Assembly (NCBI GenBank): GCA_937944885.1
Contig: CALFBB010000037.1
Location: 1-45,249 of the forward strand
Length of the DNA: 45,249 nucleotides
Reading direction: 5' to 3'
DNA from: an uncultured cyanobacterium
Lineage (GTDB): Bacteria > Cyanobacteriota > Cyanobacteriia > Thermostichales > Thermostichaceae
Part shown: positions 8,634 through 17,287 of the stretch, one piece after another
How positions within the stretch are numbered: the stretch's first letter is position 1
Layout: every line of letters starts with the position of its first letter
Notes under the pieces: model-generated
What the model was told of the DNA's origin: nothing
Databases searched by the model: none
What the model saw: only the letters and a program-made list of their open reading frames with translations
Made by a program: the position numbers and the translations under genes

Positions 8634-9746
8634 ATGGTGACCCTCAACCCCCTCCATCCCCCTCGCATGGGTGGGCCCCAGTCTCAAGTCGGACTTTGGC
8701 CTGGCCTGATCCAGCACTATCGGGAATGGCTGCCTGTTGGTGCTGCTACCCCTATTGTCACCCTGCACGAAGGTAATACCCCTCTGATTCCTTCTCCTGC
8801 TTTGAGCCAGCGCATCGGACGAGACGTCCAGGTGTATTTGAAATTGGAGGGCCTCAACCCTACCGGCAGTTTCAAAGATCGGGGCATGACCCTGGCTGTC
8901 TCCAAAGCCAAGGAGGCAGGGGCAGAAGCCATCCTCTGTGCCAGCACCGGCAATACCTCGGCGGCGGCGGCGGCTTTTGCGGCCAAGGGCCGGATGCGAG
9001 CTTATGTGTTGATCCCGGATGGTTATGTGGCTAAGGGCAAGCTGGCGCAAACGTTGATGTACGGCGCGGAGATCATCGCCATCCGGGGCAACTTTGACCA
9101 AGCCCTGGCTATGGTGCGCCAAATCTCGGAACACTATCCGATTGCTTTGGTGAACTCCGTCAACCGTTTCCGTTTGGAAGGCCAAAAAACCGCTGCTTTT
9201 GAAGTGGTGGATGCCCTGGGGGATGCCCCCGATTGGCTCTGTATTCCGGTTGGCAATGCCGGCAACATCACTGCTTACTGGATGGGGTTTAGCCAGTATT
9301 TTCAGCAGGGTAAGGCAAGCCAACGCCCTCGGCTGTATGGTTTCGAAGCAGCAGGGGCTGCTCCTATTGTGTTGAATCGGGTAGTGGAGCACCCGGAGAC
9401 AGTGGCCACTGCCATTCGCATCGGCAACCCCGCCAGTTGGGTAAAAGCCAAGGCTGCTGTGCAGGTCAGTGGTGGACGGGTAGATAGTGTAACCGATGAA
9501 GAGATTTTGGCCGCCTACCGGCTGTTGGCCACAGAAGAAGGGATCTTTTGTGAGCCGGCCAGTGCGGCTTCCGTAGCCGGATTGTTGAAATGGCGGGATC
9601 AGGTGCCGGTAGGGGCACGGGTGGTGTGTGTTCTGACGGGGAATGGTCTCAAAGATCCGGATACAGCTACTCAACAGGGGCAAACCCAAATTCACCCAGG
9701 AGTTGAGGCCGATCCGGCCACAGTGGCGCGCTTAATGGGCTTCTAA
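8634..9746 (+). CDS. thrC: Threonine synthase
   Basis: This is a PLP enzyme converting O-phosphohomoserine to threonine. [13 protein letters not shown] contains the Schiff-base lysine, [13 protein letters not shown] follows, and [12 protein letters not shown] is the phosphate-binding loop. At about 370 residues it is the short bacterial/cyanobacterial type, lacking the long N-terminal extension of the plant enzyme. The start is uncertain: ATG 8634 is used, ATG 8667 is possible and would begin just before [10 protein letters not shown], and TTG 8616 is less likely; none has a good ribosome-binding site. lysC, the first enzyme of the pathway, is also in this window but far away, so the genes are not an operon. 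Confidence 0.95.
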   Translation: MVTLNPLHPPRMGGPQSQVGLWPGLIQHYREWLPVGAATPIVTLHEGNTPLIPSPALSQRIGRDVQVYLKLEGLNPTGSFKDRGMTLAVSKAKEAGAEAILCASTGNTSAAAAAFAAKGRMRAYVLIPDGYVAKGKLAQTLMYGAEIIAIRGNFDQALAMVRQISEHYPIALVNSVNRFRLEGQKTAAFEVVDALGDAPDWLCIPVGNAGNITAYWMGFSQYFQQGKASQRPRLYGFEAAGAAPIVLNRVVEHPETVATAIRIGNPASWVKAKAAVQVSGGRVDSVTDEEILAAYRLLATEEGIFCEPASAASVAGLLKWRDQVPVGARVVCVLTGNGLKDPDTATQQGQTQIHPGVEADPATVARLMGF

Positions 9747-9780
9747 CCCGATCAGCCAGTCTGAGGAGAGGACATAAGCC

Positions 9781-11622
9781 ATGCAATCTGTGGATTTAAC
9801 CACACTGCGGGCTGTGCAGGCGGATCTCACCCGTGTTGAGGAAAATCGGGATCCCCTCCTACCGGCCCGTGTGGAGTGGATTCAACAGACGGATCTGTGG
9901 ACCGTTATCCTGGGTCTGCGTACCCTCAAGGCCCGTTTGTGTCTGTTGCTGTGTTGGCATCCCCAGGCAGCGCGGATTCATCTCTGTCAACCCCCTGCCA
10001 AGGGGCCGGATCCCTTTCAATTCAGCCAACCGCTGCAACGGCAGCTGAAGGGGTTGGCCCTGACGGAACTGGTTTTGCTGGAGGAATGGGAACGGGTGGT
10101 GGATTGCCGCTTTGCCCCACGACCCGGGGATCCACCGCGACGCCACCTCTATTTGGAGGTGATGGGGAAATACAGCAACGCCGTGTTGGTGGATGAAGCC
10201 GGGATCATCTTGGCCAGTGGTCATGGGGTGAGTGAACGCCAGTCCCGGGTCCGGCCGGTGCAGCCGGGCTTACCCTATGAGGCTCCCCCTGCCCTTACCG
10301 ACCCTATTCCAACCTCTGCAGAACCCTTTGGACAATGGCAGGAACGGGTAGCCTTGATCCCTGGTCCCATCAGCCAGCGATTATTCCGTTCCTATCGCGG
10401 CCTGAGTCGACACTTGGCAGAAGCCATGTGCTGGCAAGCTGGGATCCCACCGGAAACCCCCAGTGATCGGCTGACCTCAGAAGCTTGGCAAGCCCTGTTT
10501 CGGATGTGGCAGGACTGGCTGATTCGTCTGGAGCAGAACCGTTTTGAACCGGCCCTAACTCCGACAGGTTATACCGTCCTGGGCTGGAGAGGGCAAGGGA
10601 GTTCAACTGGCAGGGATCCCTTGGCTGCTGCCCCCCAAGAGAATTTGCACCGGCTGCTGGAAACCTACTATCAAACTCAGCTGGAGCGAGAATCTTTTGA
10701 GCGAGAACGCCACCGGCTGCTGCAAAAGCTCTCCGCTCTGCTCAAAAAGCTCTACCAACGGCGTCAGCAATTCCAAGCCATGCTGGCCGGCTCTGCCGAG
10801 GCGGAAAAAGCAAAACAGGCAGCCGATCTGCTGATGGCCCACCTCCACCTGTGGCAACCAGGCCTGGATTCCATCCAATTGCCGGACTTTGAAACGGGTC
10901 AAACCATTCGGATCCCGCTTGACCCTGAGAAAAATGCCATCCTCAACGCTCAGGCCTACTACCGCAAGCACCGCAAGCAAAAACGGGCCCAAGAAGCCGT
11001 CCTGCCCCTGCTAGAAAGTGTCCATCAAGAAATCCTTTACCTAGAACAGGTGGAATCTGCCCTGCTGCATCTAGAAACCTACCGGGATCCGCAAGATCTG
11101 GCCACCCTCAAAGAAATCGAAGCGGAATTGATCCAGCAACACTACTTAACCGGCCCGGAGCGCCCCTCCCCGAAGCAAAGTTCATCAGAACCTGTGAACC
11201 CCCACCGGTTCACCAGTCCTAGCGGTTTTCCCATCTGGGTAGGGCGCAACAACCTGCAAAACGATCAGCTCACCTTCCACCTGGCCCAGGAACAGGATTG
11301 GTGGTTTCATGCCCAGGAGATCCCCGGTAGCCATGTGTTGTTGCGTTTGCCCCCTGGGGCTGTAGCTGAACCTGAAGATCTGCAGGCGGCTGCCGACTTG
11401 GCGGCTCATTTTAGTCGTGGTCGCCTTAGCGATCAGGTGCCGGTGGTTTATACCCACCCCAAGCAGGTTTTCAAACCCAAGGGATCCCCACCTGGTGTCG
11501 TGATTTACCGCCAGGAGAAGGTGCTTTGGGGCCAGCCCCGTCGCGCTGCCGCAACCTTACTGAAAAATCAACTGCAAAATCAGGAGAGAACAACCCCTTC
11601 TTTGCCGCCGGAACTGCCGTAA
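9781..11622 (+). CDS. rqcH: RqcH/NFACT family ribosome quality control protein
   Basis: This is a homologue of Rqc2/NEMF and bacterial RqcH (older name: fibronectin-binding protein A). These proteins bind 50S subunits carrying a stalled peptidyl-tRNA and direct C-terminal alanine tailing. An NFACT-N domain occupies about residues 1-200 (VDLTTLRAVQADL start; RRHLYLEVMGKYSNAVLVD). A coiled coil spans about 300-460, rich in Glu, Gln and Arg. The NFACT-R domain follows with GFPIWVGRNNLQNDQLTF and WWFHAQEIPGSHVLLRL. The length of 613 residues is normal. The gene starts 35 bases after thrC, with GAGGAGAGG upstream as a strong ribosome-binding site. Confidence 0.93.
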   Translation: MQSVDLTTLRAVQADLTRVEENRDPLLPARVEWIQQTDLWTVILGLRTLKARLCLLLCWHPQAARIHLCQPPAKGPDPFQFSQPLQRQLKGLALTELVLLEEWERVVDCRFAPRPGDPPRRHLYLEVMGKYSNAVLVDEAGIILASGHGVSERQSRVRPVQPGLPYEAPPALTDPIPTSAEPFGQWQERVALIPGPISQRLFRSYRGLSRHLAEAMCWQAGIPPETPSDRLTSEAWQALFRMWQDWLIRLEQNRFEPALTPTGYTVLGWRGQGSSTGRDPLAAAPQENLHRLLETYYQTQLERESFERERHRLLQKLSALLKKLYQRRQQFQAMLAGSAEAEKAKQAADLLMAHLHLWQPGLDSIQLPDFETGQTIRIPLDPEKNAILNAQAYYRKHRKQKRAQEAVLPLLESVHQEILYLEQVESALLHLETYRDPQDLATLKEIEAELIQQHYLTGPERPSPKQSSSEPVNPHRFTSPSGFPIWVGRNNLQNDQLTFHLAQEQDWWFHAQEIPGSHVLLRLPPGAVAEPEDLQAAADLAAHFSRGRLSDQVPVVYTHPKQVFKPKGSPPGVVIYRQEKVLWGQPRRAAATLLKNQLQNQERTTPSLPPELP

Positions 11623-11718
11623 CAGCTCGACAACAGCAAGTTGTGTCCCGCGCAGGGTCAGGAGAACTTTATCCAGGCTCTGACACTAGAATGGGTACAC
11701 TGTCATCTTCTGGTGCCC

Positions 11719-13191
11719 ATGACTGCTGCTGCCCCTGCCCAAGTGCAATACGAAGCCGTAATAGGATTGGAAGTTCACTGCCAGCTCAGCACCCGGAGCA
11801 AGATCTTCTCCAGCAGTGCAACAGCCTTCGGCGCTCCTCCCAATACCCAGATTGATCCCATCTGCATGGGGCTGCCCGGTACCTTGCCCGTCTTGAATGA
11901 AAAGGTGCTGGAATATGCAGTCAAGGCAGGCTTGGCCCTCAACTGTACCATTGCCCCCTACAGCAAGTTTGACCGCAAACAGTATTTCTACCCTGACCTA
12001 CCCAAAAACTACCAAATCTCCCAGTACGACCTACCCATTGCCACCCACGGTTGGATTGAGATTCAACTCAGCGATGGCCGGAGCAAGCGCATCGGCATCA
12101 CCCGCTTACACATGGAAGAAGACGCAGGCAAATTGGTTCATGCCGGCAGTGATCGCCTATCGGGATCCAGTTACTCACTGGTGGATTTCAACCGGGCCGG
12201 GGTACCCCTGGTTGAAATTGTGAGCGAACCGGATATACGTACCGGCGAAGAAGCCGCAGAGTACGTCCAGGAGCTGCGCCGCATCCTGCGCTATGCCGGT
12301 CTGTGTGACGGCAACCTACAGGAGGGATCCCTGCGCTGTGACGTAAATATCTCCGTGCGTCCGCTCGGTTCTCAAACCTTTGGCACCAAGGTAGAAATCA
12401 AAAACATGAACTCCTTCAATGCCATCCAACGGGCGATTGAGTATGAATTCAACCGGCAAGTGAAAGCAGTAGAAGCCGGTGAGCCCATTGTGCAAGAAAC
12501 CCGCCTTTGGGAAGAGAACAGCCAGCGCACCATTAGTATGCGCAAAAAAGAGGGATCCAGCGACTATCGCTATTTCCCTGAGCCCGATCTGCTGCCGATT
12601 CGTGTCACGGAGGCCCAAAAGGATCGCTGGAAGGCGGAATTGCCAGAGCTCCCCGGCGTGAAACGGCAGCGCTACCAGAACGAGTATGGTCTGTCGGTGT
12701 ACGATGCCCGTTATCTCAGCGATGAACGCAATACCGCCGAATACTTTGAAGCCGCCATTGCTGCCGGTGCTGACCCCAAAGCTGCTGCCAACTGGATGAT
12801 GAGCGACATTGCCAGCTACCTCAACACCCACAAGCTGGACTACCCTGACATTGCCCTGAAGCCGGAAACCTTGGCGGAGCTGATTGGTCTAATTGATAAG
12901 GGCACCATCTCCAGCAAAATTGCCAAAGAGATTCTGCCGGAGCTACTAGAAAAAGGCGGGTCGGCCCAGGCATTGGTGGAGGCTAAGGGGATGACGCAAA
13001 TCTCCGATAGCAGCACCCTAGAAAAGATGCTCGCCGAGGTGATTGCCGAGAACCCTGAACAGCTAGAGCAATACCGCAGTGGCAAAACCAAGCTCTTCGG
13101 CTACTTTGTGGGGCAACTGATGAAGAAAACCCAGGGGCGAGCCGATCCCAAATTGGCCAATGATTTGCTGAAACAACATCTTGATGGGTGA
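11719..13191 (+). CDS. gatB: Asp-tRNA(Asn)/Glu-tRNA(Gln) amidotransferase subunit B
   Basis: This is the tRNA-binding kinase subunit of GatCAB, which amidates Glu-tRNA(Gln) and Asp-tRNA(Asn). VIGLEVHCQLSTRSKIFS near the N-terminus, GLPGTLPVLN, RKQYFYPDLPKNYQISQYD, and HMEEDAGKLVH are all hallmark motifs; the YqeY-like C-terminal domain ends in GRADPKLANDLLKQ. The ATG at 11719 gives 490 residues, the usual length. An upstream start at 11641 would add 26 residues without family resemblance. GatA and GatC are not in this window, as is common in cyanobacteria where the genes are scattered. Confidence 0.96.
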   Translation: MTAAAPAQVQYEAVIGLEVHCQLSTRSKIFSSSATAFGAPPNTQIDPICMGLPGTLPVLNEKVLEYAVKAGLALNCTIAPYSKFDRKQYFYPDLPKNYQISQYDLPIATHGWIEIQLSDGRSKRIGITRLHMEEDAGKLVHAGSDRLSGSSYSLVDFNRAGVPLVEIVSEPDIRTGEEAAEYVQELRRILRYAGLCDGNLQEGSLRCDVNISVRPLGSQTFGTKVEIKNMNSFNAIQRAIEYEFNRQVKAVEAGEPIVQETRLWEENSQRTISMRKKEGSSDYRYFPEPDLLPIRVTEAQKDRWKAELPELPGVKRQRYQNEYGLSVYDARYLSDERNTAEYFEAAIAAGADPKAAANWMMSDIASYLNTHKLDYPDIALKPETLAELIGLIDKGTISSKIAKEILPELLEKGGSAQALVEAKGMTQISDSSTLEKMLAEVIAENPEQLEQYRSGKTKLFGYFVGQLMKKTQGRADPKLANDLLKQHLDG

Positions 13192-13429
13192 GCTACGCCA
13201 ATCCTACCGCAGCACAGCCTTCTCCAACTCCTGGGAGATCTGCCTCTCACCCTCTTAGTGCTGAGGAATGCGCGGTGTGGGGCGCGCCGGGTTGAGCATG
13301 ACCCCGCAGAGGGTCTGGGGTGCTCTGCAGGGCATCTCGTCGCTCAAACTCCGGGAACGGGGAATCTCCCGCTATAGGTGTAGCGTTAGCCGCATAAGCG
13401 TCAACCGTTTCCTAGTCAAGGGACACCGA
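13192..13429. other. Convergent gatB-maf intergenic region with a hairpin-rich segment
   Basis: No gene is recognised. The segment near 13351-13372 can fold on itself (GGGA...TCCC). The stretch 13368-13402 (CTATAGGTGTAGCGTTAGCC onwards) partly resembles a second intergenic stretch at 19620-19640. Sequence of this look is seen at right ends of IS200/IS605-type elements, but no transposase remnant can be shown here. No T-run terminator is evident. Confidence 0.3.
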
Positions 13430-14026
13430 CTAGAGTTGCCAGGCTTCCGTAAGAGAGTAGCCCAACTCGTGGAACATGCGTCTGAGCAGCGGCAAGCTCA
13501 GTCCAATGACATTGCCGTGGCAACCTTCGATGCGCTCCACAAACAAGCTGCCACGACCATCAATGGCAAAACAGCCGGCACAGGCTAGGGGCTCACCCGT
13601 TGCCACATAGGCGCGAATTTCCTCATCGCTGGGCTTAGCGAAAAAGACTCGTGTTACAGCATAATGGGCGAGGCGACGCCCCTGAGCCGTATCCACCAGG
13701 GCATGGCCGGTATAGAGTTCTCCCACCTGGCCTCGCATTTGTCGCCAGCGGCGTTCTGCTTCCGCTGCGTCAACGGGCTTGCCGAGGATCTCTCCCTGAA
13801 AATAGAGCACCGAGTCAGCCCCCAACACCAAAACAGCCTCCCGTTGCTGAGCCGCCACCACTTCTGCTTTTGCTAACGCCAGTTTCTGCACCAGCTGCAC
13901 CGGATCCGTCAGTTGAATTTGCCCTTCGTCAAAATAGCTGGGTTGCACGCGGTAGGGGATCCCGGCAGCTTCCAGCAGTTGGCGGCGGGCAGCAGATTGT
14001 GAAGCCAGTACGATGGGAGGCAACAT
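13430..14026 (-). CDS. maf: Maf-family nucleotide pyrophosphatase
   Basis: This is a septum-formation-type nucleoside triphosphate pyrophosphatase that removes non-canonical or modified nucleotides. [17 protein letters not shown] is the N-terminal nucleotide-binding motif. [20 protein letters not shown] carries the catalytic Asp and the following Gly-Lys-Pro. The later [20 protein letters not shown] and [10 protein letters not shown] close the fold. Its length of 198 residues is normal. The start at 14026 is a normal ATG. The upstream gene is divergent, with about 70 bases between the two starts if the channel gene begins at 14097. Confidence 0.93.
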   Translation of the reverse strand: MLPPIVLASQSAARRQLLEAAGIPYRVQPSYFDEGQIQLTDPVQLVQKLALAKAEVVAAQQREAVLVLGADSVLYFQGEILGKPVDAAEAERRWRQMRGQVGELYTGHALVDTAQGRRLAHYAVTRVFFAKPSDEEIRAYVATGEPLACAGCFAIDGRGSLFVERIEGCHGNVIGLSLPLLRRMFHELGYSLTEAWQL

Positions 14027-14096
14027 CGGTTTTCAAAAAAGTGTCTTTATCCAGTGTGTGCCAAAAGGCCAGTTTTCTTGTAGCCGGATTCCGTTC

Positions 14097-14903
14097 GTGA
14101 CCATTCTCCCTCCCCTCCCAACTGAGGTTGCTCACCCCGGTATCCTCCAGCGCTACTGGGGAGACCAAGATACCCCCGAAAGTCGCTGGGTCAACTTGCT
14201 GGTGACACTCTTGGCTTTTTGTTCAGCTGTCTTCTTCGTGGTGGAAACCTACCCCATACCCGCCGAGGTGCGTCTGTGGCTGGAAAGAGTGGATCGAGTG
14301 ATTCTTGGCTTGTTCCTATTGGAGTACCTCTTGCGTTTTGCTACTGCTCCCCAGAAAATCCGCTACCTCTTCAGCTTGTATTCCATGATTGATTTGCTGG
14401 TCATCCTGCCCTTCTTTAGCGGTATGACCGATATTCGCTTTATTCGTATTTTCCGTTGGTTCCGTATTCTGCGACTGTTGCGCTTTGTGGAGGGAAAAAC
14501 TTTCTTCGGAACGGTTATCTCCTCTGATAGCCGTATTTTGCTACGAATTCTTTTTACCCTGTTTTCGATTATTTTTGTTTATTCAGGATTAATTTACCAG
14601 GTGGAACATCCAGTAAACCCGACTGCCTTTGCTACCTTTCTAGATGCTTTTTACTTCTCTGTTGTGACCATGACTACAGTGGGGTTTGGAGATCTCACCC
14701 CCAGTTCTGAGTTGGGACGTCTGTTGACGGTATTGATGATTTTGACCGGTGTTGCTCTCATTCCTTGGCAGGTGGGGGATTTGGTCAAACAACTGGTGAA
14801 AAGTGGCAACTTGGTGCAACAGGTTTGCCCAGGATGCGGTTTGTTGCAGCACGATGCCGATGCCCAATTTTGTAAACGCTGTGGTACACGTCTGGCGGGT
14901 TGA
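14097..14903 (+). CDS. Voltage-gated-type potassium channel with C-terminal zinc ribbon
   Basis: This is a six-TM ion-transport protein. S1-S4 lie before residue 145; S4 is arginine-rich (RFIRIFRWFRILRLLRFVEG), the voltage-sensor pattern. The pore helix and filter read TMTTVGFGDLTP, close to the K+ consensus T-V-G-[YF]-G-D. After S6 the protein ends in CPGCGLLQHDADAQFCKRCG, a CxxC-x10-CxxC zinc ribbon. The GTG at 14097 is chosen because an ATG at 14013 would overlap the start of the divergent maf gene and add unrelated residues; start confidence is modest. Length is 268 residues. Regulation by zinc or redox through the ribbon is an inference. Confidence 0.85.
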   Translation: MTILPPLPTEVAHPGILQRYWGDQDTPESRWVNLLVTLLAFCSAVFFVVETYPIPAEVRLWLERVDRVILGLFLLEYLLRFATAPQKIRYLFSLYSMIDLLVILPFFSGMTDIRFIRIFRWFRILRLLRFVEGKTFFGTVISSDSRILLRILFTLFSIIFVYSGLIYQVEHPVNPTAFATFLDAFYFSVVTMTTVGFGDLTPSSELGRLLTVLMILTGVALIPWQVGDLVKQLVKSGNLVQQVCPGCGLLQHDADAQFCKRCGTRLAG

Positions 14904-15003
14904 GCCTGTTCACCTCACCAGGTCGTAAAACATTGGGGATAGTTTCCTACTTGGCAGTCAAGACAAGATAGGCTAAGGCGGATTGTTCTATGGAGAAGTG
15001 GCG

Positions 15004-15555
15004 ATGTTGGCTCACTCCCGGCTGGTTATCCCTGGCAAGGTGAATGTGAAGGCGGGCCTGCTGATGCTTTTGGCAGCCATTGCTCTGGGACTTTGGCTTA
15101 GCCAAGTTCAGCCCTTGCTGCCTGCTTCTGATCTTTTCACCCCAACCTACCCCGCTGATGAATTGACAGAACCTATTCCGGAGGCGGAGCAGAGTTTTGT
15201 CTCTTGGCAGGAAGTTCCCAAACAAAAGTATGCCTGGCATCTTTGCTATGCCTTTCTTGGCAACATGGGGCTGGTGAATATTGGTGGCGGTCTGGCTTTG
15301 GTGGTGCTGGGATCCCGACTGGCGGTGGGGCAAATTTTTTCCCAAATTTTGCTCCTGGGGGGGATGTTACACCCAGCTTCTTGGGCTTTGGTAGCAGTGA
15401 CCGGTTTGGAAGGTTGGCGTTGGCTAGGGAATATCGGGGCAATGGCCGTGGCCGGGGTCGTACTGCTGTTATTCGGCCACTTGGCTTGGGCGACCTACTG
15501 CTCGCTGCGAACCCTTCAAAAACTGACCCAGCCCCGTCCCCCCATCAAGTTCTGA
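15004..15555 (+). CDS. Membrane protein of unknown function
   Basis: A 183-residue protein. A hydrophobic segment near residues 17-36 is followed by an acidic, Pro-rich extramembrane loop of about 40 residues. Three further hydrophobic stretches follow (near 75-95, 103-125 and 135-160), the second rich in Gly and Leu. I do not recognise the family. The ATG at 15004 is supported by GGAG about 8 bases upstream; an earlier TTG has none. It sits 68 bases before the PH-domain gene on the same strand, so the two may be cotranscribed. Confidence 0.7.
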   Translation: MLAHSRLVIPGKVNVKAGLLMLLAAIALGLWLSQVQPLLPASDLFTPTYPADELTEPIPEAEQSFVSWQEVPKQKYAWHLCYAFLGNMGLVNIGGGLALVVLGSRLAVGQIFSQILLLGGMLHPASWALVAVTGLEGWRWLGNIGAMAVAGVVLLLFGHLAWATYCSLRTLQKLTQPRPPIKF

Positions 15556-15623
15556 GGCTGTTGGGAAAAACTGAGAAAACGTTTAAGATCATTAACATCA
15601 TCAACCTGTAGGTAAGACTCGCC

Positions 15624-16037
15624 ATGGCTGTGCAAGAGGATGTATTTTTTGAGGGTGGCCCTCACAGTGGCGATTTGGTGCTGAACTCTTTGATCGGAGC
15701 CACGCTTGTTGGATTGCCTCTGTTTGTTGGGGCTTTGGTGCGCAAGCTTTGGGTACACTATCGCATTACCAATCGTCGCATTACTGTGATTGGGGGATGG
15801 GGAGGCAAGGAGCGCTCCGACATTATCTACAGTGAAATTGCTAAGGTGGTCACCGTGCCGCGGGGCTTGGGAGCTTGGGGAGACATGGTCCTTACCCTTA
15901 AAGATGGCAGCCGCCTGGAAATGCGAGCTCTGCCCCGCTTCCGGGAGATTTACGCCTACATCAATGAGCGGATTGATGAGAAAGCCAAACAGGTGAGTGG
16001 CCCGATCGGTAAGCGGAAGCGTGCTGTTAAATCCTGA
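15624..16037 (+). CDS. Bacterial PH-domain membrane-associated protein
   Basis: This is a 137-residue protein with one hydrophobic segment (about 20-40), then a PH-like domain of the DUF304/bPH_2 type: YRITNRRITVIGGWGGKERSD, then IAKVVTVPRGLGAWGDMVLTLKDGSRLEMRALP. The pattern Y-R-I-T-N-R-R-I is typical of these domains. It ends in a lysine/arginine-rich tail. An AGGTAAG sequence about 8 bases upstream of the ATG is a good ribosome-binding site. Function is unknown; such proteins sit at membranes and may form oligomers. Confidence 0.82.
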   Translation: MAVQEDVFFEGGPHSGDLVLNSLIGATLVGLPLFVGALVRKLWVHYRITNRRITVIGGWGGKERSDIIYSEIAKVVTVPRGLGAWGDMVLTLKDGSRLEMRALPRFREIYAYINERIDEKAKQVSGPIGKRKRAVKS

Positions 16038-16117
16038 AAGCCTTTAATCGCTACGGGATCCCAATCCCTATGGTCCCCACAACTCAACATGAGAGGGATC
16101 CCCTTGGGCCTAAGTGC

Positions 16118-17287
16118 ATGGCTTTGGTGCATGAGTATTTAATCCAGCCGGGTGGCTCAGAAAAGGTGGTCCAGGAGTTAAAGGCCTTTGCTCCGCAAGC
16201 TCCTCTCTACGTTAGTCTTTTCTCGGCTGACACCATGCCCCCTAGCTGGCAGGAGATGGAGATTCACACCTCTTTTTTGCAAGGTTGGGCCAAAGGCTTA
16301 GGGGTACTGCGCCGGGATTACCATGCCCGCCTCAAGTATCTGCTGCCTTGGATGCCCCTGGCTTACGAGAGCTTTGACTTTTCGAGCTACGACTGCGTGA
16401 TCTCTAGCAGCCATGCGTTTGCCAAAGGGATCCTCACCGGAGAACAGACCCTTCACCTCAGCTATATCCACAGCCCTACCCGTTACCTTTGGCAGGAAGG
16501 GGAGCTGTACCTGGAACGGGCAGGACTACGGAGTAGCAGATCCAGGCTTCGACTTACTTATGCGCTTAGCCAATGGTTGCTCCACCGGCTACGGCAATGG
16601 GATTTCCTGGCTGCCCAGCGCCCAGATCTATTGATTGCCAATTCCCAACACATTCGCCGTCGCATCCGCAAACTCTATCGCCGCGATGCAGTGGTTATCT
16701 ATCCGCCGGTACCTTTGCAGGGGTTTGAGCCGGTGGTCCATCCCCGTGCCGACTATGACCTGGTGGCAGGCCGCCTGGTGCCCTACAAACGGGTGGATCT
16801 GGCCATTGCCGCCTGTGAACGGCTGGGTCGCCGTTTGCTAGTTGTGGGGGAAGGGCCGGAGCTGTCCCGTCTGAAAAGATTGGCAGGACCCTTGGTGGAA
16901 TTTTTGCCCCATCAACCGCAAGCCCGTCTACAAGAACTCCTGGCCCATTGCCGCACGCTGCTGTTTCCTTGGGTGGAAGATTTTGGGTTGGTACCTGTAG
17001 AAGCCCAGGCCTGTGGCCGGCCCGTCATCGCTCTTAACCGGGGAGGTACCCAGGAGACTGTCATCCATGGTCAAACCGGGATCCACATCCCAGAGGCCAG
17101 TGTGGATGCCCTGGTGGAAGGTTTACGGCAGGCAGATCGCCAAGAATGGGATCCGCAGCAGATCCGGGCCCATGCTTTGCAATTTGCTCCGCCTCGCTTT
17201 CATGCCCAAATGGGATCCCTGCTGCGCTGGGCATGGCCCCGTTTTCAAGCCGGAGAGCCGCTGGATCCGAAAGAATGGCAGACCTAG
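16118..17287 (+). CDS. Group 4 glycosyltransferase
   Basis: This is a GT-B fold retaining glycosyltransferase. The N-terminus MALVHEYLIQPGGSEKVVQE is the family-typical beginning, and LSYIHSPTRYLW is the acceptor-side motif. DLVAGRLVPYKRVDLAIAA begins the GT1 nucleotide-sugar domain. EDFGLVPVEAQACGRPVIA is the E-x7-E motif, with GGTQETVIHGQTG after it. Mannosyl- or rhamnosyltransferase activity in polysaccharide synthesis is likely; sugar and acceptor are not readable. ATG 16118 is preferred; ATG 16070 would add 16 residues containing a GGGATCCC insertion. Its stop overlaps the stop of the convergent coiled-coil gene through a shared CTAG at 17284-17287. Confidence 0.87.
   Translation: MALVHEYLIQPGGSEKVVQELKAFAPQAPLYVSLFSADTMPPSWQEMEIHTSFLQGWAKGLGVLRRDYHARLKYLLPWMPLAYESFDFSSYDCVISSSHAFAKGILTGEQTLHLSYIHSPTRYLWQEGELYLERAGLRSSRSRLRLTYALSQWLLHRLRQWDFLAAQRPDLLIANSQHIRRRIRKLYRRDAVVIYPPVPLQGFEPVVHPRADYDLVAGRLVPYKRVDLAIAACERLGRRLLVVGEGPELSRLKRLAGPLVEFLPHQPQARLQELLAHCRTLLFPWVEDFGLVPVEAQACGRPVIALNRGGTQETVIHGQTGIHIPEASVDALVEGLRQADRQEWDPQQIRAHALQFAPPRFHAQMGSLLRWAWPRFQAGEPLDPKEWQT

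Noticed and set aside
13268-13588. Plus-strand open frame overlapping maf on the opposite strand, possible transposase remnant
   Set aside because: The second half is simply antisense to maf and the first half has no transposase motif; no IS ends or target duplications are visible.
17284-17287. Overlapping stops of the GT4 and coiled-coil genes as a special regulatory site
   Set aside because: A shared CTAG between convergent genes is a common economical arrangement and shows no further structure.
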